Notes under the pieces: generated by a model
What the model was told of the DNA's origin: nothing
Database searches by the model: none
What the model saw: only the letters and a program-made list of their open reading frames with translations
NCBI GenBank assembly: GCA_023333565.1
Contig: JAJKFH010000962.1
Coordinates: forward strand, 62,001-126,000
DNA length: 64,000 nt
Reading direction: 5' to 3'
Source: Puffinus mauretanicus
Lineage: Eukaryota; Chordata; Aves; Procellariiformes; Procellariidae
Shown: in pieces, positions 14,801 through 29,800 of the stretch
Position numbering within the stretch: position 1 is the stretch's first letter
Layout: each line of letters opens with the position of its first letter
Position numbers and translations under genes: made by a program

Positions 14801-17800
14801 ACTGAAAAAATAACAGAAAAGCATTGTTCAATTTATAAAACCCTTGTGGAGCATGAGGCATATTTTATTATTAATATTTTATTTTAAACATTTAAATAAG
14901 TGAAGAAAGGAAAAGCTGAAGAGTCACAAGTTATTAAAAAATTGAAATAACCAAATAAAATTTAAACCATAAAACGCTCCTTCTTCCACTTAAAAATCAG
15001 CTTCTTCATGCAAAAACCAGAGAAAACAGGGCGTAGGTTTGTTTTACTGTGCCTCATGAAATATTTTCATGAGTAAGATGATCTATGAAAACCAAAGAAG
15101 TATCAAAAATCACTTATATGTGCTTCACTGAAACAGAAAAATGCATTACATAATAAATCAGTAAAGCTTAGAGAGGTGTTTTTACATACCTAATTTTGAA
15201 GAAAGAGTACCTGCATGTCAAATGCTTTGAAATGTTGGGTTAGGTGACATACCAAGTTTTCCAATATGCTTATATAGCTACTTTCCTAGGCACTTTACTT
15301 TGGTGTCTCCTACATATTGCTTAGTCCAAGTCCCTTACATTCTGAGAGCTGCTCTGAGTCCAAGAAAAAGAAAAACCTCCTTAAATCCACTGAAGTTTCA
15401 CCCCTCCAAAGACTGCAGGTGCAGCTCTGAAAAGACTCTCTGGATCTAAACTCTTGTTAGAAACATAGAATATCTTGAGTTGGAAGGGACCCATAAGGAT
15501 CATTGAGTCCAATTCCCTGCTCCTCGCAGGACTACCTAAAACTAAACCATATGACTAAGAGCATCGTCCAGAAGCTCCTTGAACTCCGACAGGCTTGGTG
15601 CCATGATCACTTCGCTGAGGAACTTGTTCCAGTGACCCGCCACTCTCTCAGTGAAGAACCTTCTCCTAATGTCCAATCTGAACTTCCCCTGACACAGCTT
15701 CATTCCATTCCCTCCTGTCCTACTGCTGGTCACCAGAGAGAGGAGATCAGCATCTCCCCCTCCGCTGCCCCCCTTGAGGAAGTTGTAGACTGCGATGAGG
15801 TCACCCCACAGCCTTCTCTTCTCCAAGCTGAACAAATGAAGCGACCTCAGCCACTCCTCGTAATCTTGCCCTTGAGACCTTTCACCATCTTCGTTGCTCT
15901 CCCTGGACACACTCTTAATAGTTTGATGTCCTTCTTACATTGAGGCACCCAAAACTGCACACAGTACTCGAGGTGGGGCCACACCAGTGTGATGTAGAGT
16001 GGGACCTCCCTCAACTGGCTAGTGATGCACCGCAGGACATGGTTGGCCCATTTGGCTGCCAGGGCACACTGTTGACTCATACTCAACTTGCCATCAACTC
16101 AACCCCCCAGATCTCTTTCTGCAGGACTGCTCTCCAGCCTCTCATCCCCTAGTTTGTACACATAACAAGGCTTACCCTGTCACAGGTGGAGAATACAGCA
16201 CTTGCTCTTGTTAAATTTCATATGATTGCTGATTGCCCAGCTCTTCAGTCTATGCAGATCTCTCTGTAAGGCCACTCTACCCTTGAGGGAGTCCACAGCT
16301 CCTCCTAGTTTAGTATCATTGGCAAACTTACTTAATGTACATTCGATTCCTGTGTCCAGATCATTTATAAAATCATTAAAGAGCACTAGCCCTAAAATTT
16401 TGTCCAGAAACATACTGTGAGAGACAGTATGAAAAGCTTTGCTAAAATCCAAAAAAAACCCCCCAAACCACATCTACTGGCTTCCCTTGGTCAACTAGAT
16501 GGCCAACCTTGTAATAAAAGGAAATTAGGTTAGTTAAGCAGGACTTTCCCCTCATGAACCCATGCTGGCTATGACCAATGACTGCATTCTCTCTCAAGTG
16601 TTTTTCAGGAACTCCCAGAATAACCTTCTCCATAATTTTGCCAGGCACTCAAGTGAGACAGGCCTGTAATTACCAGGGTCTTCCTTCTTGAAAACTGGGA
16701 CAACCTTTGCCAGCTTCCAGTCAACTGGGACCTCTCCAGACTCCCAAGACCATTGAAAAATAATGAAGAGGTATATCCCACTCTCAAAGTGTCTCAGCGT
16801 TTTTGAGTCACTTTCTGACCTCTTCATTAAACATCTGAGATCCTCCTTATTTGGTTCTGAATTCCTTGGATTTCTAAGCAGCTTGGGAGGTAGCATTAAA
16901 ATCACTCAGAACTGCACCAGTGCCTGAATAGTAAGCTTTTTGATTCACGGCGATTCAAGAATCTGTGCCAGACAAACACACCCTCATCCTGTGATTTCTC
17001 CCCACTTCCACTCCCGATCTCTGAGAAAGGGCACAAACACTAAAAAAGTTCAATGCCTACTCATCAAATGCCAAAAGTTGTGGGCTGCTTCAGATTTGGC
17101 TGTTTTATCAAATGAAGGAGATTTTTACAAAAATCAAACAGGAGATCTTCAACAGAAGCAGGGAGGATAAGAGAAGGTTTTCTATTTTAAGACAGTGCAG
17201 AACAAAGTGATCCTGAAAGTTGGGTTTAATAAAAGAGGACATTAGAAAAATCCAGCAAAACATTGTATTACACTTAAAAAGAATGCAAAAGTAAAATATC
17301 CCAAAACTCAGGCAAACTGGTGCTTGGCAGCGCTGACTGGAAGATTTAGCATAAGGATTCTTTCAATAATCATTTCAAAAGTCCCCTCTGCAATGTTATA
17401 GACAGCAGTCCACACACAGACAACAAGATGTACGACTGCATGGATTGGTCAAAGTCATAAGAGGGGACAAGGTAGGCTCACTGACGTGTCTTTCTCTATT
17501 CAGACATTACAGAAAAGTGAAATTGCTCTAGAGCTTAACACGGAATTTAGTTTCTATTGTTAAGGTTTAGAAGAAACAGGATTACCAGCGATTTCCTGCT
17601 TTCCTTAGTGGCCTGCCCTGCAGTAAACCTCCATCTATGAAAACTGATAGGCACTTCACTTTTAGGCACTTTGGGCTCCTAAGAAGTCACATGGGGACTT
17701 CATGGCTATAGGGGTCACAAACACTGTGGTTTAATTTTCACTGTGGTTTTAATTTACTACTGAACAGCACTTTTACAAAATACACTGCAGTATACTTACT

Positions 17801-20800
17801 AACGTGTAAAAACATATCAGCACAAATACCTTCATTAGCCTATTCATAACACTACAGCTGAGAATGGATACTCTTCTATCCACTTCTCTTTCTTTTCACT
17901 TGTCCAGTTTAAAAAAAAAAAAATTAACAGTTCATGGAGTTTTGCAATTTCAAGGTACAAACTTTGAAGAAATTCTACAGTATTTGGTTACTCATATAAA
18001 AGCAGTCTAGTGCACTTCAGGAGCCACAGGATGGGAAAGGTAAAGGAAAGGGAACCCAGTATCAAAAATATCTAGAAGTTTCAGTCTTCTAGATTTAAAG
18101 AAAAGTGGGACATTCAACCAGAGTTCCTTCACATAAAGCAAGCTTTACTGATTTGCTTTTTCTAAGGAAAAGGAAGATATTTTTCAATGTAAAATGGCAA
18201 AATCTATGTCCCTTATTTTCTTTACTTCCAACTAAGTTTTTCCAAAGTGGGAAAAAGCATACTTTTGTAAAACACTGAAAGGCGGAACTTTTACACACTG
18301 TGGGCATCCCAGCATACCTCCTGAATGGCTGTCATGACAACATGTTGAACCGATTCTTCCATCATCATTATGGTCTGGATGTACTCTGAAAATAAGAGCA
18401 TTCTGAAATGTTACTTTTGAAACTCAGGTCACACAGAACATGAGGTCAGAAGCTGCATCCTTCCTACAAAATGACTAGGTGCCACAGATGACACTAAAAT
18501 GCATAATCACCAGTCAAGTCCCACCCCAACAAACTCAACAAGACTTTATCAGAAGTCTGTTCAGACATAAATCCAGGCTTATTGGAACTCTGCAACAATG
18601 GAAAAAGTACATTATTGTCATCCATTTTATTCCTTCTGGCATCTCACACTTCTGAAATAACTAGTCACTTTGTTCCCAAACTATTCAGGCTATACAAGTA
18701 CATGATCCATGCATGTTTAACAATGATGTCCTGCCTTCCTACAGCATCTTCATTTCAAGGCATTTTCATATCCGTTCTTGGCTTCTGTTCTTATTTCTGT
18801 GCTATATCACAAATAAGTCCCCTCCACTTTTTCATTCCTCACCTATGTGTAGAAGCTACACAACAGGTACCTTGTAAGATGATACAATGGTTAGAAGGGC
18901 AAATTCTGACATTTAGATCAAGTCAAAGAGTTTATGACTTGCCCAGTATCATAGGGTTTCCAGTCAGATCTGACCACCTCTACACGCGATCTGTATTCTT
19001 TTAATGATTTGCCTAAGAGGCAAATCATTTGAGGTGACTGATTCCCAGTCACCTCAAAGTGATTAATTAGGTCATGCCAAGTCTCACTCAAAGTACATAA
19101 AACTAGACTGTTCCAATATTTCAAACATGTACATTTTTAATGTCCAGACTGAAAGAGTAAGGGAAACACAGGAATAAGATCTACTTCCCACCTGAGGATG
19201 CCAAATAGTCACCAAAAGGAAGGAAGATAATTTTACATAAAACAGAGAGGACAGGAGGCCTAATAAAAGAGAGTTATTTATGTAGTCATGGAAGAAAATT
19301 ACCTCTATTTTAATTAATAGGATAGCCAGACTGTCTCCTGATTAAGGGAAGAATAAAAGTAATTTCAGAAGGAGAAATTAAAGTGATTTATACACCTGAG
19401 AAAACTGGAAAGGGGAAACTAGCTATAAGAGCTAAGATGCATCATGCAAGTGGAAGACAAAAGGTCTGAAACCCTGGCTGCCATTTCGTCAGAAAGGAAA
19501 CCAAAATTAGTTAAATCAGGAACAGACAGATATTTGATGTGACTTTAATGCAAATACAGTAAACATAGTTTTATTTACCCACGTATTTTATAAACATGTT
19601 CCTATGCTTCCTGTTTTAAGTGTTAAGAATAAACGTTTGTAGTTGCTTTGTTACCTTAACCTGGCTTGAATTAAGTGTAATGTAAGATAATTAGGTAACA
19701 ATAAGATACCCTGCACCCATGGAAAGTTTAGAGCGTGAGATTTGGGACACTTCAACAAGCGTCTCCATTGTTCATCACATCCTCTGTACCATCTGCAGGA
19801 AAAATGAATGGGTCCCTGTTTCACTTGTGCAGGTCAGATAGACGGTGATTTGGGAGTCAAGACAGTCTCTTTCAGTGACTGCTGAAGTGGCATTCAGTCG
19901 CCTAACAGATGCCTCAAGTGACATTTTGGATGCCCTTAAGGTATCATGCCTGGTCTTCAGCTGCTGCCCAGAAGGGCATGGTTGCCAACATTACTTTTTC
20001 CTATTTGCCAACCCCATGCAAAAGACAGAAACTACAGTAACCCAAATGACACCAGACATATCTTCAGACCAACCCCCAGTCATACTGATAGCTCTCGGCC
20101 ATGTAGTAAGATGCTGTCTGGAATGCATTCCTAAAACCAAGAGTCACACAGAGTAGCGCAGCAATCACATTTTTTTGATCCTTAATTATCCTGATCTACC
20201 TCATAAATCGTGAAAGGATAGGCCCAAGAATTTTCCTTTGTAGAGTGCCTTTTCAGCTCAGCAAACAAAAATTGAAAAGATGTATGTTGGAAGCAAAACC
20301 AGTTCCACAGTTTGAGTCTCCAAAACTCGTGAAGCTTATAACAAAACAACAGTTATTATCTGTAGGACAAAGTAATGTCATGACTGAAAAAAAATACATT
20401 TGTCTCTGACGGCAACCTCAGAAACATAATTTTTCCCCTAAGTAGTTACACAACAAGCTGGATTTTCATTCACTGTCTGGGAGAAAACGTGCTTTCAAAA
20501 TTTAATACCTTGCTTCTGCTCACAATTCACAGCACATCCCAAAATAAGCTGAAGCATTCTCCCAAGCTCCGCAGCATCAGCATGCTCTCCGATCAGGTTA
20601 ACATCAGGAAGGGTGAAGTCATTAATCTGTTGTCCTAGAATCTGCATAAAGAGCCAGTACATACATGTCTGTATCACTACACATATACATACACACATTT
20701 CAAAATACAAAGATGATTCAGAATGAACAAGAGCAATTCACTTGTACTTTAATATAGTTTTCAATCCACCTTTAAAACAAACTAAATTGCCTATAACACC

Positions 20801-23800
20801 TAACATCCAATATTAAACCATGCTGCTTCACAGAACTACTATTTGTGAGAAGACAAAACTGACTGTCTCAACAAGACTTTTTCTCTCAGAGCAAGACTTT
20901 TTCTTTAGATAAGAAAGGTAACAAAGGCAGGTTTCCACAGTGATCAACAGCACATGGATAATTAAATTTTTTTAGAGCATTCCATTAAAAAAATCTAATG
21001 TCTAAAAAGACCTTATGTAGCATAAAATATTATACACAAATCTCACATTTCTTACCACTAGAAAGCCAGAAATTGAAATACTTCACTTATACAATACATG
21101 TGTCTCGCACTGATGGATGATAAATATAAGACAGTAAAAAACTCAATCGCTCAGCCTCACACTTTTAGAAAATTTAAGGGTATTTAGCAAGTCTCAGAGC
21201 TAAGAAAGCTAGTTCCATGGAATAGAATTTGAGGTAGTAGTACAATATATAATTAAACAGCCCACATGCAGAAAGAAAAAAAAAAAAACCACCAAAACAA
21301 AACAAAAAACCCCATGTGACTTACAATTAATGTAATCTGATTTATAATTAAGAAGGATTTACATTAATGATTGTCAGTAGAAGGAATTAAACAATTCTGC
21401 TAAATTGTTCATAAAGAGCTTTCAGGGGGCTGAAAATATGAGTATGAAATATGGAATTAAACACATCTCTGACACATTAATTGCAGGTAAAAAGAAACTG
21501 TCACTTCTCAAGCAGAGTGCAATAAAGAAACAATGACTATGGAAGCAATCAGTCATTTGTTTGCTGAGTGCCCTTTTTTGTGTTAATACTCAAGAAAAAC
21601 AGAAACTCAGGTAAAGGTATTTATAAAAAACATTTAACAGATGTATATGAAGAATAACACGGAAATCAAGCCATTCCAAAGTTTTCCAGGGTTGGGCTTT
21701 ACGGAATTGTTGTGGTTGAGTTTGTTCTTGTTTTGTATAGTGGCTTTCTGAAACAATGAGTACCAACACTACTAAAAATCTCTGCATACTTTAAAGGACC
21801 CAGAATCATTCTTGTTGGAAAATACTTCCTTTAGGTCATTCTAGTGAGAAAATAAGAATTCTGTGAATGCATCAAGCACAATGGAAAATATTACATTATA
21901 TATAAACTGCAATAATATAGTAAAACACAATATTCTTTGAATTATACAAATCTGATATGTGTTTATATATTGATCTGTAGTTCCTGAATTGCTTTCAAAT
22001 GCAATGCCAGATTTAAGTTAATAATGCTACAATAGCTTCATAGTTACTGATAATATAATTGCTGTTGAAGAAAGCTGAAGGGAAGAGGCATATCAGCAGG
22101 CACTATGAAGAAGCCAAGGATATGAAGGTGTAAATAGAGTATTTTGAAATAAACATGAGATACAATTTTAATTCAACAGAAAAAATAAATTGAAAGAAAT
22201 AGGAAAATGAAGGATAGACTCTGCAATAAATATCTTGAGATGAAAAAGAGCATTTTCCTCCTTTTTTAAAAAAGAAATATAAAAGACCTTTACAAAAAAA
22301 TGAAAGTTTCCATTTCAGAGCAGCAGAGTTCTGCAGCAAGATTACTGGGGCATAACAAAGTATGCAAGCTCTAAATACGTAACACTGGCTTCTTTTTCTT
22401 CCATACTATAATTGACAAAGACAGCAATGTAGGATAGCTATTGAAAGACTGTCCTCCTGAATGCAATACAAATTTTTGAATTTTTGAAGATGAACAAAAT
22501 TAGCATATACACTTTTCAAAGGCTTTTAGCTACCTCAGGTAAAATCCATATACATTCACATTATATTTTTGTAGATGGTGACTGCTAGAAGAGGGAATCA
22601 GGTTGAGGAAAACATAATCAGGATTCATAGTAGAATCCAGATCATCTCCATTATCACCACAAGCATTGCCTCAGCAGAAAAGAAAGAAATCAAACCAAAA
22701 TCCAGTCAAATTTATAAACATGCATTACCTTTGCAGTACTTTATCAGCTTGAAACAGCTCAAAACTTCCTTAGTAGTGAAGTTTTCGTACCAGAAACTTA
22801 ATCATCATACATACCAACTAGCCAAAAAGAAGCTGGCATCACTTTGTCACAGTAATATTAATTTTCTATAACAAAAAACTTATTTGTTTCTTTCTAGAAT
22901 TGTCAGCTTGCTTAGAATAACCGGCTTGCTTAACCATCAATTTTCAAAATTAATTTCAACAGGGATACCTGACCATTTCCTGAATACGAGCTTATGAGTC
23001 TAACTTTTTCTTTCTGAAAAGTTTTAAAGACTCAATTTTTAAAGACTTAAGTTATGAACAAATATCTTCCTCTCTGAAGTATTTATGAGAAGCTAGTATT
23101 TTGAGACAAGCAATGTCCAGAACATACATATCATGGATTTTGTGCTGCAGCCTGTACAGATCAATTTGCCTCAAAACATCACTGAAACTAAAAGCATATT
23201 TCACCTAAATATTCCCCACTGAAAAAAATACTGTATTCTATCACCTCTGGAGTGGTTGATTTCTAAGTTTGCTCAATAGTCTAAGAGAGAATGCCAAGGC
23301 CAGACTCCAATATCCCAGGATTGAAACATTTCATTGAAAATTTTAATGTGGGGAGAAGCTAAAAATGCTCCTTACTCTCTCCTCAAGAGAAAAAAAAGGA
23401 AAGAGGCAGTCTTTAGCTGGAGTGGGGTGGGGGAGGAAATCAAACACAGGTACTGTTAAAGTCCATCATCAGAACATAGTCAGTAAAGACATCTACTGTT
23501 TGTACGACAGAATTTGCACATTAGACTCCTGTGGAAGCTCTGAGTATTCAATAAAGCAGGTGAGAAGTTTTAGAGAAGGCTAACACCTGAGAATAGGCCA
23601 TGAAACACTCTGTATGCCAAATACTTTGCAAGAAAATGTCAGAACTTAATCAGTATAATATAATTTACATTAAAGAGGTTAACTAAAACATGTAACAAAA
23701 AAGGAATGTAGATTACTTAAAATGGTTCTTACCTCATGGTTGTAATCCAATATTCCTTTTAAAATTTTCTTCAGGTTGCTTACCTATTTGAAAGAAGAGA

Positions 23801-26800
23801 AGGAAGTACAATAAATGCAGGGAATAAATTACAGAGAAATGACCATAAAGTAGGCGATCACCGAAGAATCACACAAAAGAATCATACAATTACATCTATT
23901 TGTACAATGAGACTTTCTGTTTGAGCAGTTTAATTTAGAATCATGAAAGTTAGGCAACAGTCCCTTATGATCAGACTTCCAGACCTGATCACAAATCTTT
24001 ATTAATTGACAGAACCCATTTAAATTTATGAGAAACATCACATTGTCTTGGATAGACTTTAGATCAGACTCTAAAGCATTTATCTTTTTTGGAGTACTTG
24101 TTTATCTTAGGATTATTTTTGTATCCAAAAGTTGAAACATTCTTTTCCTCTTTTCTTCTCTTAAAGTATCCTAGTGATCTACTTTCTGCAGAGATAAACC
24201 TCTTCTTCCAAACCAAAACTAGCTACTGCTCAATATCCTCCCTTATTCCCAACCTATGTGAGCTTAATTTATTAACTTTCTCATTAATTATTCCTCTTAG
24301 TTCTTTCATTTTTGTTCGTTCCCCCACCCCAGTTCTTTACAATTCAATGTCTGTCTCACAGTATAAGGGCAAAATTCACATTTCTCAGTGATGCCTTCAC
24401 TGCCATACAAAGAAAGCTTCTGTTCACTTACATAACCAATGGCATCAGTTAAGTGTCTCCTGCTGTATAGAATCTATGCCACACTTCTCTAGTTCTGAGT
24501 ACTGCTCCCTCTCCAGCAAAAATACATTTACATCAAGTCTCTGAGATAAGGAGTGCATTTAAAAATTATAAAAATGCCCAATGGATCTCATAGGTGATAT
24601 TTAGGAAAAAAAGAAATCTTTGCTGAAAGTAACTGCTACAGATTCCCACCAGTTGATGTCCAATTATTTAAGCAAGGAATAGGAATTTAGTTAATAGTAG
24701 CGGTGTACTGTCTCCTGTGAGAGGAGCGGCTGAGGGAACTGGGGTTGTTTAGCCTGGAGAAAAAGAAGCTCAGGGAAGACGTTATCACTCTCTACAGCTC
24801 CCTGAAAGGAGGTTGTAGCGAGGTAGGTGTCAGTCTCTTTTCCCAAGTAGCAAGTGATAGGAGGAGAGGAAATGGCCTCAAGTTGTGGCAGGGGAGGTTT
24901 AGGTTGGATATTAGGAAATACTTCTTCACCGAAAGAGTTGTCAAGCAGGGCTGCCCAGGGAAGTGGTTGAGTCACCATCCCTGGAGGTATTTAAAAGATG
25001 TGTAGACACTGCACTTAGGGACATGGCTTAGTGGTGGACTTGGTAGTGTTAGGTTTATGGTTGGACTCGATGATCTTAAGGGTCTTTTCCAACCTAAATG
25101 ATTCTATGACGTCTATAAACAGGTTCTGCAAAGACTGAACCTGACTGAATTAGGATTCACAAAGTGCCGTTGCTGACAATAGCCGCAAGCTGTGGAACTA
25201 TAATGAAGGGAGACCAAAAACTCTCAAATCCCAATTGTATTTAAAGCCCACAATAACTCCTATATTCTTGATTTAATTCCAAAAATATCCCGCTAGGAGA
25301 GTCTGTCCACTGACAGAAGTCATCTATCTTCTAAAAGATCTGAGAAAACACTACAGAAAACAGTTAGGAAGCATGATACTGAAATCCAGGGACAAACTCA
25401 ACACTTCAACACAGTCAACAGACAAAATGAGGTGATGAAAGCAAAATCCAGTCTCTTTTCTAAGAGAAACTCAAGAAAGGAACAGGTTACACACACACTA
25501 AAAGATTTAGCCATGAAATCCAAAGTGATAATGATCTGATCACCTTATTCCTATTAATCCACTCCCTTTTGGAAACAAGTGGCAAAAGCTGACCACTTAC
25601 TAAGATACAAGAAAATCCTGATTCTCTTCATAATCATGGAACTTTAAGTCATACAAGAAACAAAAATTCACTTGGACTTGAAAAGTGATACATCAAATAT
25701 TCTGACAACCTAGAATGAGAACTGGAGATGCTACATGATAGCAAGCATATAACAACATTTACTGTCCTGCCCATAACAGCATAATAATTAGTTTACTTTC
25801 AGGTTTACACCTTCTACTCCCAAACACATACTATTTCTGTAATATTACACATACCACATCATGTTTCTATAAGAACTACAGCTATCTTCTAGCAGTCTGA
25901 CCAAAAGCAATCACCACGACCACTCAAAGGCTATGCACAATCATAACCAAAGTCTGCAACAGATTTAAGAATTTAAAGAAATGTAAAGAATTTTATTTTG
26001 ATGTCAAATCACCACAAAGAATACTGCATTGATTGGAATACAATTTTAAAACTTGATTCATTAAAATCTTCCAGTTTCTAATTTACCTGAGTCTGCTGCA
26101 GAAAGTGCCACAGAAACGCAAAGGCCATGTTGCAGAATTTAAGTCCAGTTTACCGATGAGAGCATTGTGAGGCACCTTGAACTTGAACATAATCCCAAAA
26201 AATGAGAAACAAAATGGAAAGTACCCGCCTACAAAATACTTCTTTTCCCCTTTCCTTGTAAGCATTGTTTGAATTAAAATCCCTTAAACACAAAGAGTCA
26301 TCTTCCTCCATATAACTTTCATAGGCCTTAGAGTTGAGATGCTGGAAAAAAATCAATATTGATCAAAATCTGTCATCAAAACTAAAATATAGGGCAGCAC
26401 CCTTGGAAAAAGAAAACAGCAAACAAACGGAAAAAAAAAAATCTTGTCTTTGAGGTCCTATTTTATTCCATTGTCAATCAGCAGTACTAGGATAACTTGC
26501 TTCCAAGAGTTAACTGTACCATCTTTGCATCTGGCACACAATCAGACAATTATAAGGCTAAAGCAGCTTCTTTATAGACTGGCTTAAACTTAACAATGAC
26601 CTTCAGTATTACTTGGAGGGCTCTCGATTTTTTTTTTTTTAACTTGTCTGCAGTGAATACACTTAGATGGTTCTACTGCCACTGGCAGAGAATCATCATG
26701 GGGAAACCATAACTGTTTTCTATTTTGAGGTTCAACTCAGTAGCTGCAGTAACATTTGTCAGGTCATAGCATAAGTTCTTAAAAGGAAGACTTCAAACTG

Positions 26801-29800
26801 AGATGAATGAAAATGAACAACAGCACAAGAAGTGTTAAAGACAACCAATTACATCAGAATTCTAAATCACAGCAGGTGATGGTTATTCAGAATTTTTTTT
26901 CTCTTTTCCTTAAGCACATGGGGAAAACCTAACTATAACTAGTTAACAAAGACCATTAAATCATGCAATGATAGAACACAACAGATAGAATTTCTAATAC
27001 CAATCATGACTATAAAGCGCTGTATCATCCTTTGGAGATCAGCCCATGATCACATGGGATGCTTATTTGTTTGCATCAGCAACCTGACTTCCTCCTTTTC
27101 CATATAAAGCACGTACACTACCCTTCCAACCCTTTCACATCCATTCCCTGCACCAATACTACCTCTGTTGGAAAAGATATGAAACCTACTGGGAGAAAAA
27201 AAGTAGTGTAAAATATGCTTTATTCCACTTCAAAAGCTGTTGCAACTCACTATAAATGGATTATTAATTATTTCTAGATGAATCTCTAGTATTTTTCAAT
27301 CTCTTTTCCATCTGTTATTTCCTGTTTTATTTCCCCAATCTCACATTACCAAGGAGAGGACATCCGCTTTGAACAAATGTGTCCACAAAGGTAACCAGCA
27401 TGTTATCATTCATCCTTTAAACACCCAAATTTCACTAATATTCACAGCAGAGCTGTGTGGATGTTACTTATGTTAAATGATCATTACCCTCTCAGCTCAC
27501 ACCCATCTTGGCTGTAGTATAGTACTATATAATTAGCACACACTCTTCAGTATGAGACTGACCCTTATTACACAGCATTAACCTGATAAATTGACTGGAA
27601 TGAAAGCAGGCATGATGTGCCCTGGGTTACTGAAGGCAACACTGTACGACTTTAATGTTGGCAAGTTTTTTCTCCTATTTTTTTCTCCTCACCTGTCATA
27701 TGAAATCTCTATTTTTATTTAATTACAATGTACTTACTGGTTCCAAACTGAGGGTCTGTAAGGGTAGTCTGTCTAGATTTCTCTCTTTATGAATATACTT
27801 GAGCAACAAAAGGAAAGCCTGATGAAGTGGACAGTAGAAATGCCCTTAAGCTTGTGATTGCTGACAAAAAGGGAGCATGGGTTATCTAACCTCTTGTTTT
27901 CTCTCTAACGTTATAACAGCCAGTCCCTAATTTTGCATTGATCCTTCTATCACATGTATAACTGAAATCCTGTTTGTGCTGAAGACTCTGTAAATTGACT
28001 TATCCTTATATGTTTCAGGTCCTGAAGTGTCTGAGTGGGAACTCCAATGTTCTGAAATGCTGTTGAAGAGTATCTTTCCTGGGTAATTATGCACAGACCT
28101 ATTTCCCTTCACACAGGTTACAATTAAGAACCTTATAACCTCTGGAAGTGTTGCTAAGGCACACTTGCAAGTGGTGAGAGAATTCTTAATCAATCAGCTT
28201 CAGATATCTCATTAAGGTACATATTCCTCCCGGCTGTACTTAGGAGGGGTCAGATGGGAAGGAGGGGAGGGAGGGTGTGCATGCATCGTTCCCACCACAT
28301 ACATTAGGTTTCTGCTCTAAACTGCATTCTGCAGGAGCCCGTCTCTTCACTGATTATAAATGCAGCCTACAGAGAGACTATACTGCTAGCTTTGGGGGTT
28401 ATCCCCCTCCAACCTGTCTTCTGGAAAAAGAAGTCCCCAAAAGAACAGATACAGACACTTCCTTGAGTTAAATGACATGAAAAAAAAAAATTAGATGTGG
28501 CTCTGAACTCAGAGAACATTCCCACATTAAACTTATATTTGGAGACGTTAACTTAGGAATTAAGGGTATATCGAAACAGAATTAAATATATTAGTTACTA
28601 ATTATCTTTTTGACAGAAATGAATGCTGGCTTACAATACGCCTATAATCTCTGCTTCTCGCTTGCAGAAAAACATTCAGATGACAGGCTTCGACCCTTAA
28701 CAGGAAAATAGCCTCTAAAAGGCTGCTCATGAAAAAGTGCTCCCTTCTCTTGCAAAGGAACAAGTAAGTAGCAGAAAGATGACACTGTACACTGAAAACT
28801 AGCTTCCATTACTCCAACAGTCAAGCCAGCTTCTACTGTAGAAAAATTCAGAGCAAACATAACTGTACTACTGCAGGGAGTCAAAATTAATTCTCAAAAA
28901 ATCAGGTTTGTTTACTTAGATTACAGCGCTTAAGTATTCTGTACTCTAATTTCGTTGGTTTTTCCATTTCGCAATATTGTATTAAACACAAGGCATTCAA
29001 ACTGTACTAGTTGCAGAAAGTCTAGTGTCTCCTATTGTTTGAATGTGCTATTCTGTAATGGAACAAACACAGCTTGCTACTATAAACATCGATAAAACCA
29101 TACTTCAAACTGATGCTGTAGTCTGAATGCCAAACCGAAAAGTCCAGAAGAAAAAGTCAGAAATCAAGGTGAACAAAGTATTTCCTTCCTTTCCCAAGCT
29201 AGGTACGACCACACTGAATGGAGGGGGGGCAGGCGGGAAGGGCGTCAGTTTTATCCCATCCCTCAGACAGTCAACAACTTATTCTGTTATTGACATGTAT
29301 GTATCAGATCATTAACTGTTTAAATTTCTGTTATCTTACTGGTATTCCTGTATGACTTGACATTGAACTATTCTTGATTAGGGAATTTCATTCCTGCAAA
29401 ATTTTGGCAACAGAATTATTTTCTATGCTGTTTCCCATTTTCAACAAAGGCCGTTTTATCTTCAAAATGTCTTCTTCAGCATGAAATACTAGAGTGTACC
29501 CAGTTTAAACTCGGACTGTATTAAAGTGTTCAGTTGCACATCAGGAAAGAGATATGTCTTTGCTTTTTTTTTTTTTTAACCACAACATAAAATTGCAGTT
29601 AAGGCAGCAGTGAGAAGTAGGGTTTTTGTTGCCCAAGGAAAAACATAAACTGCTGTGTACACTGATGTACACTATGGCTCAGAAATTTTAACCCCAGAGA
29701 AGTAACAACATGTTTCTCTACTAAACGCAGTAGACAAAGATCCAGTCAGTGGTAATGCACAGAATGCTTGCTGAATGCTTCCTACTTTGCAAGTCCCCTG

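Larger units (their letters stand above)
9673..18317 (-). other. HOOK3: HOOK3 intron 6
   Basis: An 8645-bp intron. It contains a palindromic tandem duplication (10248-10293), an AT-rich low-complexity patch (14520-14690) and an antisense CR1 copy (about 15464-16905). The rest shows no recognisable feature. Confidence 0.85.

Noticed and set aside
18582..19004. A 140-codon plus-strand open frame in intron 5
   Set aside because: The translation has no known domain and no conserved pattern. It lies in the intron opposite to HOOK3.
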